A stretch of DNA of 14,274 nucleotides from the NCBI GenBank assembly GCA_004151065.3, contig NWUY0300000303.1, forward strand, positions 1 through 14,274, in the 5' to 3' direction. The DNA comes from Larix sibirica. Lineage: Eukaryota; Streptophyta; Pinopsida; Pinales; Pinaceae. A program made the position numbers and the translations under genes. Under the pieces are notes generated by a model. The model did not search any database and had not been told where the DNA came from. It worked only from the letters and a program-made list of their open reading frames with translations. Shown in pieces: positions 8,143-14,274 of the stretch. Numbering within the stretch: the stretch's first letter is position 1; each line of letters starts with the position of its first letter.

Positions 8143-8779
8143 ATGGATGATACACGATATCCTTATGTAGTTGAAATATATTCCATGGGAGAAAATATCC
8201 ATGCTAAGAATCCAAGATAGAATCTAATGGCCAAAGAAACCAAGTAACTCCTTCAGATATTGCAGAGACCATGAGAAGTCTAAGAGTGAAGTTTCAAAGT
8301 TGCAAAGTAGATAATGAAAGGCTTATTAGAGCTCAATAAAAACAAAACCAACTAAATACAACCATGCTTAAAAAATTGAAAGACATTCAAAAGAAGATAC
8401 ACCATGGGAAGAAATCATGAAATGATGATAAGAGTGGGAGCATATCAAGGAGGCATTCTCACAAGAGGCCCTTTAACTCAAGAATGATTATAGAGATAAA
8501 ACATATACTCCAAAATATATTCTAGTGAGTCACCTAGATCTAAGGACTCTACTGAAAATTCATTCTCTTCATCTCATATGAATAAGAGGAATATACTTTC
8601 TAAGAACAACTCATATGGAAAACCCCCTACCTTTGATGGTAAAGTGAAATCTAGACAAGAAGCTAAGGCTTGGATTCCCGGGATGCCAATAAGTATTTCC
8701 AAGTCCGTGATTACTATGGAAACATGAAGGCATGGGAAGTGATATTTAATTTGAATGGTAGGGAATCCATATCGTGGTA
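8143..8779 (+). pseudogene. Ty3/Gypsy gag pseudogene, copy 1, truncated by LTR
   Basis: The ATG at 8143 opens a frame beginning MDDTRYPYVVEIYSMGENI, but a one-base deletion near 8215 relative to copy 2 brings an early TAG at 8218-8220. Further on, TAT8614 begins YGKPPTFDGKVK and then EAKAWIPGM. After a frameshift near 8690 comes KYFQVRDYYGNMKAWEVIF and NLNGRESISWY. This is the classic plant Gypsy gag core (PPTFDGE, AEAW, KYF, RDYS-NMKA, FNLNG, S-WW). The capsid function is lost. The frame is cut at 8779, where an opposite-strand LTR starts. No protease or reverse transcriptase of this element remains in the window. Confidence 0.75.
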
Positions 8780-8970
8780 TGGAATGTAAAAATTCTGAAA
8801 CCCACAATATTTGATAAAATGATATATTAAAGATGAAGATTGTACAAACTATGCTTGACCATTATATAGGCCTTTTAACACCTCTTTGTTGAAGGGGTGT
8901 GTCTTTTAAGTAAATAATTTTATTATTATTATTATTATTATTGTTGTTGTTATTAACTACATTCGTTACA
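8780..8970 (-). mobile_element. LTR of minus-strand Gypsy-like element, copy 1
   Basis: This 191-bp segment is homologous to 13914-14125, which directly adjoins a primer binding site. On the minus strand it starts TGTAACGAATG and ends CATTCCA, as LTRs do (TG...CA). A TATA box CTATATAAT lies on the minus strand at 8861-8869. An imperfect ATT/GTT microsatellite occupies about 8921-8953. It sits inside the gag pseudogene of the older plus-strand element and is the 3' LTR of the younger insertion. The LTR could be longer if its edge is at 9380; see findings. Confidence 0.6.
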
Positions 8971-9119
8971 TTGCCACTTCCTTAAGGGAAGCTTTGTCCT
9001 CAAAGCTGAGTTTGATGATGTCATATTTTATTCTGGCTCTGTGTCAAATTGATGAATTGAGACACGCAATTTTGGATTACAACCACTGCTTCATTTTGTT
9101 TCTTTTGTTTTAGAATCCA
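8966..9119 (-). pseudogene. Gypsy pol 3'-end relic, copy 1
   Basis: On the minus strand, just before the LTR, a frame reads ILKQKKQNEAVVVIQNCVSQ and on to a stop. A shift of frame then gives KLSFEDKASLKEVAM and TAA at 8966-8968. This resembles the C-terminal tail of plant Gypsy polyproteins after integrase, where I-L-x-R-K-x(5)-A-V-x-x-x-L-V-Q-W is followed by a LEDK-containing end and then the polypurine tract and LTR. The purine-rich AAGGAAGTGGCAA just before TGTAAC would be the polypurine tract. Only the tail is present; reverse transcriptase and integrase cores are absent. Confidence 0.4.
8990..9007. other. Small perfect hairpin, AGCTTTG-TCCT-CAAAGCT
   Basis: A 7-bp perfect stem with a 4-base loop is present here, and again at 12844-12861 and near 14147-14164. 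It lies directly beside another partial palindrome, CTTCCTTAAGGGAAG. It falls inside the pol-tail coding relic (GAGGACAAAGC on the minus strand), so it may only reflect codon sequence. It is noted because it is unchanged in all three occurrences. Confidence 0.5.
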
Positions 9120-9423
9120 CATTAAGTATGTACTTGGTGAAGTTTCTTGTATGCTTTTCCGCTTGCATAGTTGTAGCTTTTAACTATTTTTGTCGTCAAC
9201 TAAATAGACTTGACAACAATAACTATTTTTCGTGATGTTATTCCAATCATATTATGTGCCAATTCCTTTGAAAGGTATCTTTGTACTTATAATGCTCACA
9301 AAACACCAATCGTATCTTGCCTCTAATTAATCTTATAGTTGTTCCCATTGATGTTCTTCATAGAAGTCCTTGTGATAACATCTCTCCTTCGCGTGTTTTT
9401 ATTGTGATATTCTTGTCGATGCT
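9120..9423 (-). other. Interior of minus-strand element, no gene seen
   Basis: On the minus strand this lies between the acidic ORF and the pol tail, and it holds many stops. It contains a candidate alternative LTR edge: on the minus strand GAAGGAGAGA (9381-9390) is purine-rich and directly precedes TGTTATCAC at 9380. The matching region in copy 2 is 12974-13277. No coding similarity was recognised, which suggests that the central gag-pol region of the element has been lost. Confidence 0.4.
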
Positions 9424-9810
9424 TTAATATTTGTTATTTTTAGCAATACTTGCTTGACTCTCATCACAATCTTGGTCAAGATCATCTTCATCTTTTTCAA
9501 ATATATCATTGTTATTTTTGTCATCATTATGATATCTTGTATCCTTGTTTTGCTTATTATCTTGATCGATATCATTAATCTCATCTTGGTTGACATAAGG
9601 GTTTTCTGAATCTTCCTCATTTTCATCCTCTTGATCAAATGTGTCATTTTTTTTAGCTTCCTCTTCATCACAATCCTTGTTAGAAGTTGGTGGATTTGGA
9701 GATGCTTTATATGGAGATGATTTCACTTTGGATGTAGTTGTGGATGAGGAAAACAACATACTCGAAGTACTTCGTTGTTTAGGGAGATTACTAGACTTAT
9801 AATTTTCCAT
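9424..9810 (-). CDS. Acidic low-complexity ORF of unknown function, copy 1
   Basis: The minus-strand ATG at 9808-9810 opens a 128-codon frame to TAA at 9424. The first ~45 residues are Ser/Lys/Pro-rich (MENYKSSNLPKQRSTSS, then SPYKASPNPPTSNK). The rest is strongly acidic and Asn-rich, e.g. CDEEEAKKNDTFDQEDENEE and FEKDEDDLDQDCDESQ. No known domain, membrane segment or catalytic motif is seen. The uninterrupted length in AT-rich repeat DNA is unusual, although low-complexity GAT/GAA-rich tracts can stay open by chance. In the minus-strand element it sits where gag should begin, downstream of leader and primer binding site. It may be a gag fragment, a captured host exon, or not a gene. Confidence 0.35.
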   Translation of the reverse strand: MENYKSSNLPKQRSTSSMLFSSSTTTSKVKSSPYKASPNPPTSNKDCDEEEAKKNDTFDQEDENEEDSENPYVNQDEINDIDQDNKQNKDTRYHNDDKNNNDIFEKDEDDLDQDCDESQASIAKNNKY

Positions 9811-9823
9811 CCTCTTTATGATA

Positions 9824-9824
9824 N
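9824..9824. other. Single ambiguous base (N) at duplication junction
   Basis: An N follows TTTATGATA and precedes CATCATATTG, exactly at the boundary between the two large repeat copies. It probably marks a contig join or a gap of unknown length rather than one uncertain base. Confidence 0.8.
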
Positions 9825-10115
9825 CATCATATTGTTACAATTTTTTAGATTCAAAATTTTGTTACTACCTTTTACTACATGGTTTATGAAAAGCCTTAAA
9901 AACTTTCCTAAACTTTTTAGGACATGTTTATGAAAAGCTTTAAAAACTCTCCCAAAGTTAAGAGAGTTCTATAAAATATATGAAAATACTAGGCATGGTA
10001 AGTACGGTGTACCTTATGGGTATTTTTCAAGCAACCTGTAGAAGGATTTGTAAGAGGTTCCAATGGTGGTAGTCTTGAAATAACTTTGCTTTATAGTGTC
10101 TTCCTCTTTTGTAAC

Positions 10116-10355
10116 TTATTGACAATTTTCAATTGAGCCCATTGAAGTTGTAGGAGTTGGAGTATGTTTCATAGTTAGGAAACCTTGGAATTTTTCCAAT
10201 TGTATATTTTTTAATTTAGTTTGTAGGTCCTTGATTATTTCTACTTGCTCAATCATTTTTTTGTTAGTTGCATCCATGCTTACTTCTACGAGAATTGCTT
10301 TTGACTTGCATTTGCCCAGTTTCCTTTTGTATTTGTCCAATTTCTTATGAACGTC
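10116..10355 (-). pseudogene. Coiled-coil coding relic, second copy
   Basis: This is identical in translation to the relic at 6263-6502, carried along by the large duplication. It has the same lack of a proper start codon and the same preceding stops. It gives no independent evidence of function, because the near-perfect copy probably comes from assembly. Confidence 0.3.
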
Positions 10356-11308
10356 TTATTATCCCTATCGTAATTGAGCTCCCATTTCTTATGTCATTCT
10401 TCCATTTTCTCCATTCCTCGAGCCATCCTCTCTTTCCCTTCATCAAAAAATCATTCACGCCTACATAAAGAATTGCAGTATCATTATTCTCTACTATCCA
10501 TGGTCTCAAAGAAGGAAACACAGAGTTCTAAAAAGAGCACATGGAGTATAATCTAAAGGCCAAGCTATAATATAAGATAAAACTTAAGATGTGTAGAGGT
10601 GAGACTTAAACTGTGTATGTTGTCGACTCAACAATGTGTTGCAAAAGATAACTCAATAGACGGAGCACCCTACTATGGACGACCCAAATCGTCTTAGGAT
10701 CTAAGATCAAGCGATCAATATCATATACACGATTCCCTCTACAGGAGGATAAGATTGTGGTGTGAGGAATCTTCAAAGATCCCAATGGAAATGACATAGG
10801 GGTTGAATTGAATATGACATGGTCGAACCCAAGGATTCTACATATGACCGAGGTGGGTATAGTTCCACATTACCACCTTCCATTTTCCATGCCATGTCAT
10901 TAGTACGAAAAACATTTAAAAAAACATATGGAGCCTTTTTTTTTTAATATTTCAATAACAAGAACAATTTTTATAGGTTTTCAATGAAATTTTTGGGGAT
11001 GGATCTACAACACCGAGGGCTGCAAAAATTCTAGTGAGATAGATTACTCATTCAGCTCAATTTTTTTTGAAATTGAATATTAGTGCTTTTTGAAGACCCT
11101 AATTATAAACTCAAACAACGGCCTTACTCATGATGAATCGAAAAGTACAGTCCACAACTAGGCAGTAGAAACCATTTTGATCCTCTAATAAAATTATAAA
11201 GCATTTGGAATTGGGATTCGAAAACAAACTAAAATCCACTATTTTGGGGCACTTTTGGGGGATTTTGAAAATCTCGGAGGAAGGAAAAGTGACCCAAGAA
11301 CTCAAAAA

Positions 11309-11912
11309 TGATATTTTTTATCATTTCATTTAACCTACCCATCAATCTGAACAACTTTTCGTAGAGGAAGTTTCCCTAGAAACACTCAATTTGGGAGATA
11401 GAATTTTTTGGAAAATAATTCGAGTTTGGAAGAAGTGCAAAATATAATAGTAAATTTCAAAAATTATAGAAATTGATTGGAGGATTAGATTAGAGATTTG
11501 AATGTTGCTGAGTAATCCCTGTCATCATTATTATCAACACCTAATAAAAAATAAAAAAAATAAAATTTATGGTTCTCCCTATATTTTATTCTATAGGTGG
11601 CTGGAGATTGGTCTTTGAGACTAAATGCACCTATAGAAAAATTGAAAAACTAGGCAAAATTTGCAATTTTTGAGGGATGTAAATTTTAGCTTTAAGATCA
11701 AAACTGAGCATCGTTATAGTCATAATCAAATTCTAAAGGAGTGCTTCATATATTCCTACTAATTGAATAGAAAAGTTCCCATAGCCTTAATTTGACAAAA
11801 AATGTCAATATAGGTAGTTTCTAGAATGCATGAAAAATAATTTTATATTATTTTAGTTTGAAATGCAACAAACAAATGTGCTTATATGAACACTTTTCTA
11901 AATACAATATCA
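11309..11912 (+). mobile_element. Candidate 5' LTR of plus-strand Gypsy relic, copy 2
   Basis: This is the same candidate as at 7456-8059, with TGATATT and AATATCA as inverted ends. It has the same uncertainty: no partner LTR is in the window, and this copy is probably an assembly duplicate, so it does not count as the second LTR. Confidence 0.3.
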
Positions 11913-11995
11913 TATCAGGGACAATTAGGGATCGACATTCAAGATATTTCAGTTAGAAAGCCTTTGGTCTTGGTTGTGCTAAGAAAACTATCACC

Positions 11996-12633
11996 ATGGA
12001 TGATACACGATATCCTTATGTAGTTGAAATATATTCCATGGGAGAAAATATCCATGCTAAGAATCCAAAGATAGAATCTAATGGCCAAAGAAACCAAGTA
12101 ACTCCTTCAGATATTGCAGAGACCATGAGAAGTCTAAGAGTGAAGTTTCAAAGTTGCAAAGTAGATAATGAAAGGCTTATTAGAGCTCAATAAAAACAAA
12201 ACCAACTAAATACAACCATGCTTAAAAAATTGAAAGACATTCAAAAGAAGATACACCATGGGAAGAAATCATGAAATGATGATAAGAGTGGGAGCATATC
12301 AAGGAGGCATTCTCACAAGAGGCCCTTTAACTCAAGAATGATTATAGAGATAAAACATATACTCCAAAATATATTCTAGTGAGTCACCTAGATCTAAGGA
12401 CTCTACTGAAAATTCATTCTCTTCATCTCATATGAATAAGAGGAATATACTTTCTAAGAACAACTCATATGGAAAACCCCCTACCTTTGATGGTAAAGTG
12501 AAATCTAGACAAGAAGCTAAGGCTTGGATTCCCGGGATGCCAATAAGTATTTCCAAGTCCGTGATTACTATGGAAACATGAAGGCATGGGAAGTGATATT
12601 TAATTTGAATGGTAGGGAATCCATATCGTGGTA
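11996..12633 (+). pseudogene. Ty3/Gypsy gag pseudogene, copy 2, truncated by LTR
   Basis: This is the same relic as at 8143-8779 but without the early one-base deletion. The N-terminal frame therefore runs 65 codons to TAA at 12191-12193 and, ignoring that stop, on to TGA at 12272-12274. Its middle, MRSLRVKFQSCKVDNERLIR followed by AQ, then LKKLKDIQKKIHHG, is a coiled-coil block like that found before the capsid domain in several plant Gypsy gags. The capsid core starts at 12468 (PPTFDG) and shifts frame near 12544 before KYFQV. It is inactive through stops, a frameshift and truncation by the LTR at 12634. Confidence 0.75.
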
Positions 12634-12824
12634 TGGAATGTAAAAATTCTGAAACCCACAATATTTGATAAAATGATATATTAAAGATGAAGATTGTACA
12701 AACTATGCTTGACCATTATATAGGCCTTTTAACACCTCTTTGTTGAAGGGGTGTGTCTTTTAAGTAAATAATTTTATTATTATTATTATTATTATTGTTG
12801 TTGTTATTAACTACATTCGTTACA
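12634..12824 (-). mobile_element. LTR of minus-strand Gypsy-like element, copy 2
   Basis: This is the same sequence as 8780-8970 in the second large copy, with the TATA box on the minus strand at 12715-12723. It is the 3' LTR in the reading order that continues through 13678 to the primer binding site and the LTR at 13914. The five bases to its left, TGGTA at 12629-12633, are the candidate target-site duplication. The matching site would be to the right of the window. Confidence 0.6.
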
Positions 12825-12973
12825 TTGCCACTTCCTTAAGGGAAGCTTTGTCCTCAAAGCTGAGTTTGATGATGTCATATTTTATTCTGGCTCTGTGTCA
12901 AATTGATGAATTGAGACACGCAATTTTGGATTACAACCACTGCTTCATTTTGTTTCTTTTGTTTTAGAATCCA
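12820..12973 (-). pseudogene. Gypsy pol 3'-end relic, copy 2
   Basis: This is identical to the relic at 8966-9119, within the second large copy. The terminal FEDKASLKEVAM ends at TAA 12820-12822, overlapping the start of the LTR by a few bases, as is common where pol ends at the polypurine tract. The upstream frame ends earlier at a TGA, so at least one frameshift separates the two blocks. Confidence 0.4.
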
Positions 12974-13277
12974 CATTAAGTATGTACTTGGTGAAGTTTC
13001 TTGTATGCTTTTCCGCTTGCATAGTTGTAGCTTTTAACTATTTTTGTCGTCAACTAAATAGACTTGACAACAATAACTATTTTTCGTGATGTTATTCCAA
13101 TCATATTATGTGCCAATTCCTTTGAAAGGTATCTTTGTACTTATAATGCTCACAAAACACCAATCGTATCTTGCCTCTAATTAATCTTATAGTTGTTCCC
13201 ATTGATGTTCTTCATAGAAGTCCTTGTGATAACATCTCTCCTTCGCGTGTTTTTATTGTGATATTCTTGTCGATGCT

Positions 13278-13703
13278 TTAATATTTGTTATTTTTAGCAA
13301 TACTTGCTTGACTCTCATCACAATCTTGGTCAAGATCATCTTCATCTTTTTCAAATATATCATTGTTATTTTTGTCATCATTATGATATCTTGTATCCTT
13401 GTTTTGCTTATTATCTTGATCGATATCATTAATCTCATCTTGGTTGACATAAGGGTTTTCTGAATCTTCCTCATTTTCATCCTCTTGATCAAATGTGTCA
13501 TTTTTTTTAGCTTCCTCTTCATCACAATCCTTGTTAGAAGTTGGTGGATTTGGAGATGCTTTATATGGAGATGATTTCACTTTGGATGTAGTTGTGGATG
13601 AGGAAAACAACATACTCGAAGTACTTCGTTGTTTAGGGAGATTACTAGACTTATAATTTTCCATCCTCTTTATGATANGCAGTGGAGTGGGTGAGATTGA
13701 CAT
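13278..13703 (-). CDS. Acidic low-complexity ORF of unknown function, copy 2
   Basis: This has the same 128-residue frame as at 9424-9810. Here it extends upstream through the N at 13678 to an ATG at 13701-13703 that adds MSISPTPL, one unknown residue and IIKR. If the N is one base, this 141-codon frame is the longest open frame on the minus strand of the retroelement and begins about 200 bases after the primer binding site, a typical gag position. If the N hides a gap, the upstream start is not reliable and MENYK may be internal to a longer protein. The protein is highly acidic, without a zinc knuckle or capsid motif. The function is unknown. Confidence 0.38.
   Translation of the reverse strand: MSISPTPLXIIKRMENYKSSNLPKQRSTSSMLFSSSTTTSKVKSSPYKASPNPPTSNKDCDEEEAKKNDTFDQEDENEEDSENPYVNQDEINDIDQDNKQNKDTRYHNDDKNNNDIFEKDEDDLDQDCDESQASIAKNNKY
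13678..13678. other. Single ambiguous base (N) at end of duplication
   Basis: A second N follows the same TTTATGATA context and precedes GCAGTGGAGTGGG, exactly where copy 2 of the large repeat stops. It lies within the open frame of the acidic ORF on the minus strand, so sequence may be missing there. Confidence 0.8.
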
Positions 13704-13899
13704 GAGGAAGGAGCGCTAGGGAATGCAATCTAATAGTAGGGAATGGGAAAGAGGTAGGGAGGATCAAATGGAAGGAGGGATATGAGTGATGGAAGATGCA
13801 TGGTGATATGGAGATGGAGGAAGAGTTAATGGACAGAGCTACGTGGAACGATTGGAGAAAAAAAATGAGCCGAAACCAAGCTCAAAGAGGAGAGAGACC
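13679..13899 (-). other. Untranslated leader of minus-strand retroelement
   Basis: On the minus strand this 221-base stretch follows the primer binding site and is strikingly pyrimidine-rich (runs of CTCC, TTCC, CTCT). On the plus strand it reads GGA/GAGG-rich. It is compositionally unlike all neighbouring DNA. It includes ATGs on the minus strand, one of which (13703) opens the acidic ORF. It is interpreted as the retroelement 5' leader, possibly with the packaging region. It is absent at the junction after copy 1. Confidence 0.5.
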
Positions 13900-13911
13900 G
13901 CTCTGATACCA
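13900..13911 (-). other. Primer binding site for initiator tRNA-Met
   Basis: On the minus strand the sequence is TGGTATCAGAGC, which pairs exactly with the 3' end of plant initiator tRNA-Met (GCUCUGAUACCA). It is the commonest primer binding site of plant LTR retrotransposons. It lies two bases from the LTR edge at 13914, the expected spacing. It fixes the element's orientation as minus strand and shows that the LTR at 13914 has a 5' LTR side facing left. Confidence 0.85.
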
Positions 13912-13913
13912 CT

Positions 13914-14072
13914 TGGAGTGGACTTAATTTGAGAAACCCATAATTATTGGAAAATCCCACAATATTTGATAATTGATCAAATATATGATGATGATTGTAC
14001 AAACTATGATTGGCCATTATATAGGCCTTTTAACACCTCTTTGTTGAAGGGGTGTGTCTTTTAAGTAAATAA

Positions 14073-14113
<41 letters not shown>

Positions 14114-14125
14114 ACATTCGTTACA
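13914..14125 (-). mobile_element. LTR next to primer binding site
   Basis: On the plus strand the left edge is TGGAGTGG and the proposed right edge is CGTTACA; on the minus strand it runs TGTAACGAATG to CACTCCA, 212 bp. The minus-strand TATA box CTATATAAT is at 14016-14024. Compared with 12634-12824, the U3-side ~100 bp is nearly identical except for a longer pure ATT microsatellite (about 14075-14110, no GTT units). The terminal ~70 bp has about ten substitutions and a 19-bp insertion/deletion bounded by CCCA repeats. The element's two LTRs are therefore not identical, so the insertion is not brand new. The LTR could extend further right if the long-LTR model holds. Confidence 0.65.
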
Positions 14126-14274
14126 TTGCCACTTCCTTAAGGGAAGCTTTGTCCTCAAAGCTGAGTTTGATGATGTCATATTTTATTCTGGCTCTGTGTC
14201 AAATTGATGAATTGAGACACGCAATTTTGGATTACAACCACTGCTTCATTTTGTTTCTTTTGTTTTGGAATCCA
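14121..14274 (-). pseudogene. Gypsy pol 3'-end relic, partial, right edge
   Basis: This third occurrence of the pol-tail sequence runs off the window. On the minus strand it reads WIPKQKK and then the same AVVVIQN block, a stop, and SFEDKASLKEVAM with TAA at 14121-14123. It matches copies 1 and 2 almost base for base apart from G for A near 14269. Its presence to the right of an LTR whose left side is a primer binding site means one of two things: either the LTR is long and includes this tail, or two elements share one LTR. Confidence 0.4.

Larger units (their letters stand above)
5972..9823. repeat. Large direct duplication, copy 1 (~3.85 kb)
   Basis: Everything from CATCATATTGTTACAA at 5972 to TTTATGATA at 9823 recurs at 9825-13677 in the same orientation. 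The offset is 3853 up to about 8215 and 3854 after it. I noticed two differences: T6794 against G10647, and one A missing in the run near 8215 relative to 12067-12069. The left edge joins unique DNA at 5971; the right edge is a single N at 9824. Such near-identity with an N at the same point of both copies suggests the same contig placed twice, or two haplotypes, rather than a real duplication. Contents are annotated separately. Confidence 0.95.
9825..13677. repeat. Large direct duplication, copy 2 (~3.85 kb)
   Basis: This is the second copy of the unit at 5972-9823. It starts immediately after the N at 9824 and ends immediately before the N at 13678. Beyond that second N the sequence continues into leader, primer binding site and LTR, which gives a sensible retrotransposon order. 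The junction at 9824 instead jumps back to the start of the unit. Copy 2 keeps the first gag frame open where copy 1 is frameshifted. One of the two copies is probably redundant. Confidence 0.95.

Noticed and set aside
8574-8807. 77-codon minus-strand open frame (and its copy at 12428-12661)
   Set aside because: It is the antisense shadow of the plus-strand gag relic, whose motifs are unmistakable.
9399-9671. 90-codon Lys/Met/Ile-rich minus-strand frame (and its copy at 13253-13525)
   Set aside because: It is a shifted-frame shadow of the acidic ORF. Repetitive GAT/GAA codons stay open in other frames.
5972-13677. The tandem 3.85-kb copies as a new composite transposon or satellite
   Set aside because: Boundaries coincide with Ns, the copies are nearly identical, and the second junction restores a normal element order, so an assembly duplication is the simpler explanation.
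13826-14017. 63-codon minus-strand frame over the primer binding site
   Set aside because: It spans LTR edge, primer binding site and leader, which are non-coding in such elements.
1-14274. tRNA, rRNA, CRISPR or operon-like features
   Set aside because: No cloverleaf gene, array or bacterial signal was seen. The tRNA-related sequences are a primer binding site and a weak box pair only.

Overview
The window looks like a low-gene-density, AT-rich stretch of a seed-plant nuclear genome. The evidence is a spliced plant-specific gene of the OCTOPUS/DUF740 type, GT-AG introns with plant-like sequence, a telo-box upstream of that gene, and degraded plant-type Ty3/Gypsy and probable LINE remnants. 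A conifer or another large, repeat-rich genome would fit, but the species cannot be fixed from this sequence. No prokaryotic features, tRNA, rRNA or CRISPR arrays are visible.

Layout. Positions 1-3560 are AT-rich and without a credible gene. They hold several short diverged tandem duplications (346-494, 2618-2671, 2762-3198) and a probable broken LINE ORF1 fragment (1139-1379). Positions 3560-5310 are the genic island. A GC-richer 5' region with two short upstream ORFs is followed by a three-exon gene (4042-4456, 4555-4809, 4931-5127). It encodes a predicted 288-residue protein with an N-terminal C-x2-H-x8-C-x2-C-L-R-E-R-L motif. It is the only gene here that I consider likely to be functional.

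Positions 5573-5877 hold three head-to-tail copies of a ~102-bp repeat. From 5972 to 13677 a ~3.85-kb unit appears twice in direct orientation with only two differences that I noticed. Each copy ends at a single N (9824 and 13678) in the same sequence context, which points to an assembly duplication rather than a biological one.

Inside the ~3.85-kb unit, from left to right, are: a minus-strand coiled-coil coding relic of unknown family; a candidate LTR and degenerate primer-binding region; a plus-strand Ty3/Gypsy gag pseudogene; a minus-strand LTR that interrupts this gag; a relic of the 3' end of a Gypsy pol on the minus strand; and a minus-strand ORF for a very acidic protein. After the second N come a pyrimidine-rich leader (minus-strand sense), a clear initiator-tRNA-Met primer binding site (13900-13911) and another LTR of the same family (13914-14125). 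That LTR is again followed on its right by the pol-end sequence. The right half is therefore one nested retrotransposon complex: a minus-strand Gypsy-like element, internally deleted or non-autonomous, inserted into the 5' part of an older plus-strand Gypsy element. If the duplication is an artefact, removing one unit gives a simple left-to-right reading.

Nothing here amounts to a clearly new biological system. The points most worth checking are the N-flanked duplication, the possible LTR shared between tandem elements at the right end, the unknown acidic ORF, and the compact OCTOPUS-like gene model.
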